The position numbers were made by a program, and so were the translations under genes. DNA of 64,000 nt. It comes from Bremerella cremea (GTDB taxonomy: Bacteria > Planctomycetota > Planctomycetia > Pirellulales > Pirellulaceae). Location: NCBI RefSeq assembly GCF_003335505.1, contig NZ_QPEX01000045.1:372001-436000 (forward strand), written 5' to 3'. The notes beneath the pieces are model-generated. The model saw only the letters and a program-made list of their open reading frames with translations. It ran no database searches and had not been told where the DNA came from. Position 1 is the first letter of the stretch. Every line of letters begins with the position of its first letter. Shown in pieces: positions 36,467 to 44,362 of this stretch.

Positions 36467-36973
36467 ATGGATAATTTGTCCGCCAGTCACCATCCGCAGC
36501 CCTATTGGCTTCAAATTGCCGGACTAGGAGGCTGGCTAGTTTTCTGTTTTGCCGCTGCAGGCGTCGGCTCGTCGGTCACGCTCCCTCAGATTCCGGCTTG
36601 GTACGCGGAACTCAATAAGCCGGCGTTTAATCCCCCAAATTGGATCTTCGGCCCGGTTTGGACCACCCTTTATCTGATGATGGCAATCTCGGCCTGGCTG
36701 GTTTGGCTTCGCTCTGGCTGGCTCGATGCCCCTGGGGCTTTGGGTGTGTTTTGCTTTCAATTGTTGCTCAACACAGCCTGGTCGGTTCTCTTCTTTGGAC
36801 TCGAAAACCCCACAGCAGCCGCCATCGAGATCGTTTTTCTCTGGCTGACAATCGGAGCGACCATTGTCTCGTTCTGGCGACACTCACGCATCGCGGCTTT
36901 GCTTCTCACCCCCTACTTAGCCTGGGTAAGTTTCGCCGCCGTACTAAACTTTTCCATTGTGGCTCTAAATTGA
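36467..36973 (+). CDS. tspO: TspO/MBR family tryptophan-rich membrane protein
   Basis: This 168-residue protein has five membrane helices and the TspO signature. Recognisable features are WYAELNKPAFNPPNWIFGPVWTTLYLMMAISAWLVW in the first part and the Trp-rich LNTAWSVLFFGLENP and TPYLAWVSFAAVLNFSI near the end. TspO binds porphyrins and hydrophobic ligands and is linked to stress and tetrapyrrole regulation. CCGGAGAG precedes the ATG at 36467; an upstream ATG in frame would add 15 unrelated residues. It is divergent from ruvB. Confidence 0.94.
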   Translation: MDNLSASHHPQPYWLQIAGLGGWLVFCFAAAGVGSSVTLPQIPAWYAELNKPAFNPPNWIFGPVWTTLYLMMAISAWLVWLRSGWLDAPGALGVFCFQLLLNTAWSVLFFGLENPTAAAIEIVFLWLTIGATIVSFWRHSRIAALLLTPYLAWVSFAAVLNFSIVALN

Positions 36974-37062
36974 TCAGACATGGGTCGATTGAGACATCGT
37001 TGCCTGCCCTAATTGCAGGAAAAACCACCTCTTCTACTAGAAGCAACTCGAATCCTGCGAAA

Positions 37063-37078
37063 TGGCACTCGCTTTGCA
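37063..37078 (+). promoter_or_regulatory. Sigma-54 (RpoN) promoter, exact consensus match
   Basis: TGGCAC, five bases, TTGCA reproduces the -24/-12 sigma-54 consensus with the invariant GG and GC dinucleotides correctly spaced. Transcription would start near 37090, about 37 bases before the 38-codon gene at 37127. A second exact match precedes amt (52055-52070). An activator-binding site was not identified. Confidence 0.75.
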
Positions 37079-37126
37079 TATGCAATGACTGCCACCCCAT
37101 CTCAATTTACTCAAGGAACCCAAACG

Positions 37127-37243
37127 ATGGCGGAAATCGCAGTTTACGACATGGTCCATGACGTTTCCGAGCAACTTCACTTAGACATGCTGGAAACCGA
37201 GGTGATCCTCGAAGGAATGCTCTACGATAAGTATGTGCAATAA
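37127..37243 (+). CDS. 38-residue acidic microprotein behind a sigma-54 promoter
   Basis: This short gene encodes 38 residues (MAEIAVYDMVHDVSEQLH ... LYDKYVQ). It has nine acidic residues and one lysine, and a heptad-like distribution of Leu/Met/Val/Ile that fits an amphipathic helix. AAGGA lies nine bases before the ATG. The frame is open further upstream (from 37013), but the predicted sigma-54 start site near 37090 lies downstream of those extra start codons, which decides for this one. It is followed by the palindromic repeat at 37266. No family is known to me. A small regulatory binding partner is a plausible but untested role. Confidence 0.6.
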   Translation: MAEIAVYDMVHDVSEQLHLDMLETEVILEGMLYDKYVQ

Positions 37244-37265
37244 AAGCAGTGCGTGTTGATTGCTT

Positions 37266-37326
37266 TAATAGCCTGTCGATTTTCTGGCTGGGCCGCATGG
37301 CCACCAAGGAATTCAACAGGCTATTA
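37266..37326. repeat. Palindromic repeat (family A, short copy)
   Basis: The ends TAATAGCCTGTCGATTTTC and GGAATTCAACAGGCTATTA are near-perfect inverted copies (GCCTGT-GA core) around a GCTGGGCCGCATGGCC centre that can itself pair. The ends match those of the long copy at 19869-20035. The right end provides the TAA stop of the zinc-ribbon gene at 37324. It sits between convergent genes, so it may also terminate transcription. Confidence 0.8.
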
Positions 37327-38316
37327 ATGTGCTAGCAGGTTGCCTAGCCCGCCGCACATCGCAGCCAAAATGCCAATTCCTACCGCTACCGCAACAACGA
37401 TCCCCACCACCTTCACAAATCGCTGATAAGAGATTGGCCCCTGCCCTGTTGATTTGCCGGTCTGGCCATTAATAAGAAAACGATAAGTCTGCTCTTGGTA
37501 TTGATAGGCCATGATCCAGACAGGCAACAACATCGGATCACTGCTCATGTTTTGTACCCGCAGGTTAGCTTGAACGTTGCGACTGCGCGGAGGAACAAAC
37601 TTCGCATCCACGGCACGACGTTCCAAAGCTTCTAGCCCGGCGAGCGCCATAGGACGCGCGTACTTACGGGCCACGTTGAACTGTTCGACCGTGAAGTTAT
37701 CTAAGTCGACTTCCTCGGGCGAGACAGCTTGATCCATGTCGAATGGGCAAAGCTGCGAAGTTTCGTTCGGGGTTAACGCCCCACTTGCTCCGACCAACAC
37801 CCCTTCGTAACGAGCGCGATGTTCGCCTGACAATGGGTACCAATCTCCGCTTGCCCCGTAGGGTGTTTGGCTGGTATCGGCCGTCCAATTGGTAAACACT
37901 TCGGCGGCGAATACCCAATAAGGCACGTAAACGGGCACCATATTGCGAATCACGGCTCTCTCAGAAAGATCTGGCGGACGCCAAAACCCTTTGCCAATCG
38001 CCTCGCGCATGATTCGCCGAGCATCTTCTTCGTGAATGTGAAATGGAAGCACTTTCGACGGCGCGATGATCTTATGATCTTCTCCCTTTTCCAGCTTGGT
38101 CGAACCACAGAAGGGGCATCGCAACGCCCTGACTTCAGCGGAATAGCTCATCGCCGCGCCGCAGCCAGCACACGTAAAGCTATGCGTCGAGATTGTTGTC
38201 GACGGGGTATGTGCCGCTTGCCGAAGAGGAGCTTCGGTGCCGCAATTGCCACAGAACAAATCCTCTTCGTCGATCAACCCGCCACAGACGGTACATTTTT
38301 CGAGCAAGTCACTCAT
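37324..38316 (-). CDS. Zinc-ribbon membrane protein, paralogue 1
   Basis: This 330-residue protein starts with a zinc ribbon (CTVCGGLIDEEDLFCGNCG, about 8-26), followed by a second (FTCAGCGAAM ... ALRCPFCGSTKLE, about 49-83). A beta-rich body (VYVPYWVFAAEVFTNWTADTS) and one C-terminal membrane helix (VVGIVVAVAVGIGILAAM) follow. The FLINGQTGKSTGQGPISYQR segment before the helix is also found, as FLVNGQTGLIAGDKPISWKR, in the upstream neighbour 32 bases away, showing that the two are tandem paralogues. The function is unknown; the organisation suggests a membrane-anchored protein with its ribbons in the cytoplasm. The stop codon lies in a palindromic repeat. Confidence 0.85.
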   Translation of the reverse strand: MSDLLEKCTVCGGLIDEEDLFCGNCGTEAPLRQAAHTPSTTISTHSFTCAGCGAAMSYSAEVRALRCPFCGSTKLEKGEDHKIIAPSKVLPFHIHEEDARRIMREAIGKGFWRPPDLSERAVIRNMVPVYVPYWVFAAEVFTNWTADTSQTPYGASGDWYPLSGEHRARYEGVLVGASGALTPNETSQLCPFDMDQAVSPEEVDLDNFTVEQFNVARKYARPMALAGLEALERRAVDAKFVPPRSRNVQANLRVQNMSSDPMLLPVWIMAYQYQEQTYRFLINGQTGKSTGQGPISYQRFVKVVGIVVAVAVGIGILAAMCGGLGNLLAH

Positions 38317-38348
38317 GGGTGCTGGATGTTCTCCGCTGTGCAAGTTGG

Positions 38349-39485
38349 TTACCGCGTAGCGGCAGAGAAAATCATGATCACAATCGCAATCAAAGCCACA
38401 ATTGCCAAACCAACTCCAATCGCTCCCCAAATTCGCTTCCACGATATCGGCTTATCGCCAGCGATTAGCCCCGTTTGGCCATTGACCAGGAAACGGAACA
38501 CTTTGTCTTGATAGCGATAGGTCAGCAAGTAAATCGGCAACAAGTACAAGTCGGAATTCTCGAACGAGAACTCGGTATGAACCACCAACCCTCGGTTGGT
38601 ATCGCCCGGCAAGAACTGCGTGATGTTCGATCGTTCGCGACGATAGAACTCTTCGTAGCAGACCTTCTTCGCCTCTTCGATCTCCATCTGGTACTCTTCT
38701 GCCGCCCAACCGGCCAAGAAGTAAGGCGCATAACGCTTGGCAGCCAACAGCGAGAACGGTTTGATTCGGTCGGCGTCGGCTTGCGAAAGCCCTTTGCTGG
38801 CCGAGATCATGTAGCCACTGTAATACTTGTGATGCTTACCAGCCAACGGCCACCATTCGGTCTTTTGTACACGGCGTGTCTTGGTGACGGTCTTGCCGTT
38901 TTCTCGCGTGGTGTATGTTTCGGTCACATAGTAGTGTTCGCCAATCGTCCCTTCCCAGCGGCTTTCGGCCAGCATCGAGAAGCTCCAGAACGGCAAGTAA
39001 ACGCCACGCAACTTGTCTTCGATCTCGGCCATGTGCAAGTCGCCCGGCCGATACCAATCGTTGCCTTTGATCCACGCGCGGAACTTTTCCATCGCCTGAT
39101 CAGGCGTCACACGAAAAGCAATCACAAACTCAGGCAACTGCCGTCCCGTTACATCGGGCGAATACTCGACCACGTAGGTCGAATCGCAGAAAGGACAGAC
39201 ATAACTCAGCTCTTGCGGATCGATCGCGACATTCGCCCCACATGTCTGACAATGAAAGTACTTCTTATCGCTCTGTTCTGCTAACGGCGACTCCTCGACA
39301 ACTTTGACCTCGTGAGGCGTTCCACAAGCAGGACAAAACTTATCATCCGGTTCGACCGGGCACCCACAACTTGGGCAAGGCTCGCCTTGCGGTTGAGCAA
39401 TCTCAGCCGCCACGAGCGCCTCGTCTTCGACGACCTCAGCGGAAACCAACGGCTGTTCAGAAGTTGAACTATCCACGGAACTCAC
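38349..39485 (-). CDS. Zinc-ribbon membrane protein, paralogue 2
   Basis: This 378-residue protein has an acidic N-terminus, then zinc ribbons CPSCGCPVEPDDKFCPACG (about 37-55) and FHCQTCGANV ... YVCPFCDSTYVVEY (about 77-106). A body with VYLPFWSFSMLAESRWEGTIGEH matches the VYVPYWVF region of the neighbour, and a C-terminal helix (GVGLAIVALIAIVIMIF) ends the protein. It is the first gene of the pair and probably co-transcribed with paralogue 1. The conserved NGQTG element just before the helix could be a functional site. The pair may form a heteromeric membrane complex, which is inference. Confidence 0.85.
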   Translation of the reverse strand: MSSVDSSTSEQPLVSAEVVEDEALVAAEIAQPQGEPCPSCGCPVEPDDKFCPACGTPHEVKVVEESPLAEQSDKKYFHCQTCGANVAIDPQELSYVCPFCDSTYVVEYSPDVTGRQLPEFVIAFRVTPDQAMEKFRAWIKGNDWYRPGDLHMAEIEDKLRGVYLPFWSFSMLAESRWEGTIGEHYYVTETYTTRENGKTVTKTRRVQKTEWWPLAGKHHKYYSGYMISASKGLSQADADRIKPFSLLAAKRYAPYFLAGWAAEEYQMEIEEAKKVCYEEFYRRERSNITQFLPGDTNRGLVVHTEFSFENSDLYLLPIYLLTYRYQDKVFRFLVNGQTGLIAGDKPISWKRIWGAIGVGLAIVALIAIVIMIFSAATR

Positions 39486-39524
39486 GATGGGGGTTGGGAA
39501 AAAACGATGAGCGGAAGAGCTTTT

Positions 39525-39655
39525 CCACCGAATTCACCGATGGGACTTAATGGACAACCCGTTTCCAGGCAATCGCCTGCCGGGCAGGGCTTGATGCGTC
39601 ACGGTTGCCCCTCTTAGTCACCTCTCTTATTCGGACTCATCCGTGAAATCCGTGG
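39525..39655. repeat. Degenerate inverted-repeat element
   Basis: CCACCGAATTCACCGATGGGA at the left and ACTCATCCGTGAAATCCGTGG at the right are inverted copies matching at 16 of 21 positions. Their core resembles a short sequence often met in planctomycete spacers. The interior contains CCAGGCAATCGCCTG, similar to a palindrome at about 26678-26692. It is probably an eroded mobile or REP-type element. Confidence 0.5.
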
Positions 39656-39669
39656 CAAAAATCCAAGCT

Positions 39670-40299
39670 TTAGCCTTCCTGATGAGCGATTTTGTACACT
39701 GCCTGGACCAAGGAATCCACGTCCTTGTAACTCTTTTTCTCGGCCAAAGCCTTTTCGATCAGCTTGCGGGCCTGAATTTCGGAGTGGCCGAGCTGCAGCA
39801 ACACCTCGAAGGTTTCAGTAGCCACATCGCGAGAAGCTGCCGGGCTTTCGCCGTCGGCTCCGGTAATGAGCAACGCAAACTTCGGCACCTTGCGGCGCAG
39901 CTTCGCCACAATGCGCTCGGCGGTCGCTGGACCGATGCCAGGCAGCGCCGATAAACCTTTGACGTCCTGTTGTTCGATCTGATGGGCGACTTCTTGGACC
40001 GGACGGACCATTGCTCGCAAAGCTTTTTTTACCCCTACGCCGTCGACCGAGCAAAACAACTCGAAGAATTCCCGTTCGACATGATTGGAAAAACCAACCA
40101 GCCGAGGCGACATCTTTCCGCGGGTTGGGTCGCCATCCAAGTGGTGGATCGTATGAAACGAAACCGTCTTTCCGACCGAAGCTTGAACCTGGCGACGCAC
40201 AAATTCCGGGACGAGCACTTCGTACTCGAACGGATCGGAGGCCAGGGTCACGCTGGCCAGATCGACCGCAACAAGCTTACCAGTGATTTTTGTAATCAA
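39670..40299 (-). CDS. ruvA: Holliday junction DNA helicase subunit RuvA
   Basis: RuvA is the tetrameric junction-binding partner of RuvB. The 209-residue protein begins at a TTG codon (LITKITGKLVAVDLASVTL), the position matching the normal family start MI.. ; an in-frame ATG further upstream would lie inside ruvC. Helix-hairpin-helix motifs are visible (FCSVDGVGVKKALRAM and LSALPGIGPATAERIV), and a C-terminal RuvB-binding domain follows (LLQLGHSEIQARKLIEKAL). It starts 13 bases after ruvC, so the two are co-transcribed. Confidence 0.93.
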   Translation of the reverse strand: MITKITGKLVAVDLASVTLASDPFEYEVLVPEFVRRQVQASVGKTVSFHTIHHLDGDPTRGKMSPRLVGFSNHVEREFFELFCSVDGVGVKKALRAMVRPVQEVAHQIEQQDVKGLSALPGIGPATAERIVAKLRRKVPKFALLITGADGESPAASRDVATETFEVLLQLGHSEIQARKLIEKALAEKKSYKDVDSLVQAVYKIAHQEG

Positions 40300-40312
40300 T
40301 TCAGGAGATCCA

Positions 40313-40807
40313 TCAAAAGGCGGAGGCAACTTTACTGAGGTAATGATGACACAGTGCGACAGCCAACGCATCGGCCACGTCGGCAGGTTCCGGCACTTCG
40401 GAAAGCCCTAGCTCGCGACGGATCGATTCCTGCATCTGGTTCTTAGGGGCTCGCCCACTGCCGGTCAGAATCTTTTTAATCTGCGTGGCCGAGTAATGTT
40501 TCAGCGGTAACGAATTCTGCGCGGCAGCCAAACAAAGCACGCCACGGGCATGCCCCATAATGATCGCCGTCTTGGGACGATCGTAATGGGAATACAACTC
40601 TTCCATCGCCATCACAGTCGGTTTAAGCGAAGTAATGACGTCGGTGATCCCTTCATGGATCTCCATCACCCGGGCCGGCACGTCGCCGCGAGTCTTCCCC
40701 CGTACGACGCCTGCCTCGACAATCGCCACCCCGGTCGGAGTAATATCGATCACGCCATAACCGGTGATGTTCAAACCGGGGTCGATGCCGAGAATTCTTT
40801 GCCGCAT
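40313..40807 (-). CDS. ruvC: Holliday junction endonuclease RuvC
   Basis: RuvC resolves Holliday junctions in homologous recombination. The 164-residue protein has the expected acidic active-site residues: Asp-9 in ILGIDPGLNITGYGVI, Glu in AMEELYSHYDRPK and Asp residues in EPADVADALAVALCHH near the C-terminus. Length is normal. It is upstream of ruvA on the minus strand and follows cysS, from which a hairpin-type repeat separates it. Confidence 0.96.
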   Translation of the reverse strand: MRQRILGIDPGLNITGYGVIDITPTGVAIVEAGVVRGKTRGDVPARVMEIHEGITDVITSLKPTVMAMEELYSHYDRPKTAIIMGHARGVLCLAAAQNSLPLKHYSATQIKKILTGSGRAPKNQMQESIRRELGLSEVPEPADVADALAVALCHHYLSKVASAF

Positions 40808-40908
40808 AATCCTTTGCCGGTCTCTGCCTCAGCCCTGCAGGGCGAAATGAATTAGTCAGGGAGTAGCCCCTGGGCCATGGGCCTAAATGGTTAACCTAGC
40901 CAACGGAA

Positions 40909-41055
40909 GTAGGGTGCGTCTTGACGCACCAAAGTTTGCTTGGACGCCTTACGACAACATTATATGCCAACGCAGCATGCCTTCACGTTGCGTTCCCACG
41001 CGATCCGAAACTCTGGCATGTTACGCAGGGCTTGGTGCGTCGAGACGCGCCCTAC
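40909..41055. repeat. Paired inverted hairpins (REP/BIME-like element)
   Basis: GTAGGGTGCGTCTTGACGCACC at the left and its near-exact inverted copy at the right (41032-41055) flank about 100 bases. Each arm is itself a hairpin (GGTGCGTC-TT-GACGCACC). The arrangement is that of a REP pair with both arms in inverted orientation. It lies between the cysS stop and the ruvC start. No open frame is present. Confidence 0.8.
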
Positions 41056-41065
41056 GCAAATATCC

Positions 41066-42607
41066 TTAGCCTTTGCGCCACAGGGTGCCGTCTTTGCGAT
41101 CTTCCAGGGTGATGCCACACTCGGTGAGGCGATCGCGAATGAGGTCGCTGGTCTCGAAGTCTTTCTTCTTTCGCGAGTTGGCCCGAATCTCGATCACCAG
41201 GCTCATCAGTTGATCTACCAGACCAGCATCTTCGCTGCTGTCTGCCTCTGGCTTTGTTGCAAACAGCCCCAAAATGGCGCTCAATTCGCGGAGCGTGGCC
41301 ATGGCCTGATCGAGCGAACTGGTATCGGCCCCTTTGGTCTCTTCCAGTTTCTGTTGGTCGATCGCCTTGTTGATCGCACGCACGATCTCGAATAACTCGC
41401 TCACACCGCCACCGGTGTTGAAGTCGTCGTCCATCTTTTCGAGGTAGGCGTCACGATGCTTCTTAATCAACGTTAGCAGCGAGTCGTCGCCTGCTTCGAA
41501 CTCACCTTCTTTGCGGGTCTTGGCCGGGACAATATCGTAGAACGACTTTCCGGTGATCCGCTCGTAGCGTTCGAACAAGCGATGGAACGTATCGAGCCCG
41601 GTGCCAGCTTCTTCAATGGCCGGTTCGCTGAACAAAATAGTACTGCGGTAATGGGTTCGCAGCAGGAAGAAACGTATGCGTTCTCCCCCTTGGCGCCCGA
41701 TCAAGTCAGCCAAACCGCCTGCACCGGCACTGCGGCTCATCTTACCGCCGGCACTGGCTTCTTCGGCCCCATCTTTCTTTTCCCGTTCGGCCTTGCCGCC
41801 GATCTTGCCAGCACTGGGATCGCTGCGCAACAAACCGTTGTGCATCCAGTAATTCACCATCGGCTTACCGTGGCAGCACTCGCTTTGAGCGATTTCGTTT
41901 TCATGATGCGGGAAGGTCAAGTCGAGACCACCACCATGAATATCAAACGTCTCGCCTAGAATCCCCTTGCTCATCGCCGAGCATTCGATGTGCCAACCGG
42001 GGCGGCCTTTGCCCCAGGGGCTATCCCACGATGGTTCGCCCGGCTTGGCTTTCTTCCACAAGGCGAAGTCCCCAGGCGAACGCTTGCTGGCTGCCGCGCC
42101 GCCCCCTTCTCCCTGCATCGCCTCAACACTGCGGTTGGTGAGCTTGCCGTACTGCGGATCTTTGCTAACTTCGAAGAAAACATCACCATCGACATCGTAG
42201 GCAAAGCCTTTATCGATCAGATCTTTAACGAACTGAATGATATCGTCCATGCAGGCCGTTGCGCGGGGCATGTCGTCAATGGTCGTCACGCCAAGTGCCG
42301 CCAGATTGCCCAGGTAATCGGCGATGTTCTCTTCGGCGACTTCCAGCATCGACATCTTGCGTTCGTTCGCCTTAAAAATAAGTTTGTCGTCGACATCGGT
42401 GATGTTGACCACCAAGCGAACATCGTAGCCGCTGTGTTCGAGGTAACGTTTAACCGTGTCGAAGATGACCGGCCCCACCATGTGACCGATATGGGCTTCG
42501 GCGTAGACGGTCGGACCGCACAGATAAATACCGACCTTGCCAGGCTCAACCGTTTTGAAATCTTCCTTGGAACGGCTTAGCGTGTTGTAGACCCTTAGGT
42601 TACTCAT
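41066..42607 (-). CDS. cysS: Cysteinyl-tRNA synthetase
   Basis: CysRS charges tRNA-Cys. The 513-residue class I synthetase has the zinc-ligand Cys in IYLCGPTVY, HIGH as AEAHIGHMVG, WHIECSAMS with further zinc ligands, FPHHENEIAQSE, and KMSKS as KMSRS. Just before KMSRS there is an unusual insertion of about 22-25 charged residues (GKIGGKAEREKKDGAEEASA), making this part longer than in E. coli CysRS. The catalytic loop continues AGAGG rather than the common LGN. It lies 66 bases downstream of ispF and is probably co-transcribed with it. Confidence 0.96.
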   Translation of the reverse strand: MSNLRVYNTLSRSKEDFKTVEPGKVGIYLCGPTVYAEAHIGHMVGPVIFDTVKRYLEHSGYDVRLVVNITDVDDKLIFKANERKMSMLEVAEENIADYLGNLAALGVTTIDDMPRATACMDDIIQFVKDLIDKGFAYDVDGDVFFEVSKDPQYGKLTNRSVEAMQGEGGGAAASKRSPGDFALWKKAKPGEPSWDSPWGKGRPGWHIECSAMSKGILGETFDIHGGGLDLTFPHHENEIAQSECCHGKPMVNYWMHNGLLRSDPSAGKIGGKAEREKKDGAEEASAGGKMSRSAGAGGLADLIGRQGGERIRFFLLRTHYRSTILFSEPAIEEAGTGLDTFHRLFERYERITGKSFYDIVPAKTRKEGEFEAGDDSLLTLIKKHRDAYLEKMDDDFNTGGGVSELFEIVRAINKAIDQQKLEETKGADTSSLDQAMATLRELSAILGLFATKPEADSSEDAGLVDQLMSLVIEIRANSRKKKDFETSDLIRDRLTECGITLEDRKDGTLWRKG

Positions 42608-42673
42608 GTGACTTGTGCCTTTAATCGCAGTCGCAGCTGGGCGTCGATGGTAGGAATTTTGAATCGAGTAATA

Positions 42674-43150
42674 CTATTTTCTTCGTAACAGACAAACGCA
42701 CTGCACCTCGATCGCTTCCTCGCGACCAATGATACCGACGCCTTCGCCCGTTTTTGCTTTGATGCCGATTTCTTCCGGCGAGACATGCAGCATTTCGGCA
42801 ATGCGGATTTGCATCAACGATTTCAAATCGGCCAGCTTGGGCCGGTGGGCATGGATGACGGTGTCTAAATTGATCAGTTCCCAGCCTTCGGCCTGTACTT
42901 TTTGATAGGCCAACTTCAAGAAGTCACTGGAAGGCCGATCCCGGTTCGCTTCATCGGTATTGGGAAAAAGCTGGCCGATATCGGGAAGATTGGCCGCCCC
43001 CAGTAACGCATCGGTGATCGCGTGCATCAAAGCATCAGCATCGCTGTGCCCCTCAAGATGTTTATCGTGAGGAATCTCGATGCCACCCAGAATAAGCGGA
43101 CCGCCATCGACTAATCGATGGGTATCGTGTCCGAGCCCGATACGTATCAT
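42674..43150 (-). CDS. ispF: 2-C-methyl-D-erythritol 2,4-cyclodiphosphate synthase
   Basis: IspF makes the cyclodiphosphate intermediate of the MEP isoprenoid pathway. The 158-residue protein starts MIRIGLGHDTHRL with Asp-8 and His-10 as metal ligands, followed by GHSDADALMHAITDALLGAA and GIKAKTGEGVGIIGREEAIE. Length and motifs are standard. The start was chosen because a longer ORF would add 19 unrelated residues. It is immediately upstream of cysS and divergent from the ABC exporter. Confidence 0.97.
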   Translation of the reverse strand: MIRIGLGHDTHRLVDGGPLILGGIEIPHDKHLEGHSDADALMHAITDALLGAANLPDIGQLFPNTDEANRDRPSSDFLKLAYQKVQAEGWELINLDTVIHAHRPKLADLKSLMQIRIAEMLHVSPEEIGIKAKTGEGVGIIGREEAIEVQCVCLLRRK

Positions 43151-43320
43151 CCGTAATGTTTCCCGTCGCAACCAAATCCGTATGTGGGCCCCACGCCGAT
43201 TTTGCAAAATCGGTAGACATGCCCGAAAGCGCGGCGATTATAGCGAATCCCCCATATTGCCACAACGCGAGGGGGAGCTGTCAACTGTCCGGCTTTGCCA
43301 CCCTGGTCTATAATCTGCAC

Positions 43321-44346
43321 ATGGCACCTATTATCCAACTCGACAAGCTGACCAAGACTTACCAAGTCTATCAGAAGCAGGAAGGCCTTTTGGCTTCGAT
43401 CAAGGGCCTGTTTCACCGCAAATACAAGACCGTGGAAGCGGTTCGCGGGATTGATTTAACCGTCGATCAGGGGGAATTCGTCGCTTTCCTGGGCCCCAAT
43501 GGGGCGGGTAAGACGACAACACTCAAGCTCCTCTCAGGCGTGATCAATCCTACTTCCGGTAACGCAACCGTCATGGGGCATGTCCCCTGGCTACGCGAGA
43601 ACGCCTATCGTCGCCGTTTTGCCCTGGTGATGGGGCAGAAAAACCAGCTTTGGTGGGATCTGCCCGCGCAAGATAGCTTCCGCCTACATCAGAAAATTTA
43701 TCGTATCGACCAAGATAAATTCCAGCGTAGCCAGGACGAACTGGTCGATTTGCTGGGCGTCAAAGAGCTCATGACACAGCCAGTTCGGGCACTTTCGCTT
43801 GGCGAACGGATGAAGATGGAGCTTATCGCGGCCTTGCTCCACTCCCCCGATGTCTTATTTCTGGATGAACCGACCATCGGCCTCGACGTGGTCGCCCAGC
43901 ACAACATTCAGCAGTTCCTCAAACATTATCAGCAGGAACGTAAAATCACCGTCCTGCTGACTAGCCACTACATGAAAGACATCGCGGCGTTATGCCAGCG
44001 AGTGGTCGTAATTGCCCATGGTGTCATCATTTACGATGGCTCGTTGAGCGGGATTGTCGACCGATTTGGTGGCTACAAGATTGTCACCCTCAGCTTCGTT
44101 GGCGACGTTCCTTCGGCTGGGCTGGCTCGATTTGGCGACGTGATTTCTGAAGATCCCCCCAAAGCCAAGCTGCGGGTCGATCGCTCTAAAGTGGGCGAAG
44201 TGCTGGCCGCCGTGCTCGACCAATACGAACTGGAAGACGTCGGCGTCGAAGATCCGCCGCTGGAAGAAGTGATTGCGGATGTCTTCTCCCTGACGCACAT
44301 GGGCGATAAATCGAAGAACGAAAAGCTGGCCGAAGTATCATCCTAA
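43321..44346 (+). CDS. ABC-2 type exporter ATPase
   Basis: This 341-residue protein is the ATPase of an ABC exporter. Walker A is GPNGAGKTTTLKLLSG, the signature is LSLGERMKMELIAALLH, Walker B is VLFLDEPTIGLDVVAQ and the switch His lies in LLTSHYMKD. An insertion (QVYQKQEGLLASIKGLFHRKY) near the N-terminus and the C-terminal domain place it in the group paired with DUF990-type permeases. Its two permeases follow at 16 and 9 base spacings. The substrate is unknown. An in-frame ATG at 43156 would lie inside the divergent promoter region. Confidence 0.93.
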   Translation: MAPIIQLDKLTKTYQVYQKQEGLLASIKGLFHRKYKTVEAVRGIDLTVDQGEFVAFLGPNGAGKTTTLKLLSGVINPTSGNATVMGHVPWLRENAYRRRFALVMGQKNQLWWDLPAQDSFRLHQKIYRIDQDKFQRSQDELVDLLGVKELMTQPVRALSLGERMKMELIAALLHSPDVLFLDEPTIGLDVVAQHNIQQFLKHYQQERKITVLLTSHYMKDIAALCQRVVVIAHGVIIYDGSLSGIVDRFGGYKIVTLSFVGDVPSAGLARFGDVISEDPPKAKLRVDRSKVGEVLAAVLDQYELEDVGVEDPPLEEVIADVFSLTHMGDKSKNEKLAEVSS

Positions 44347-44362
44347 ACCTGGGAGAGAGCAA

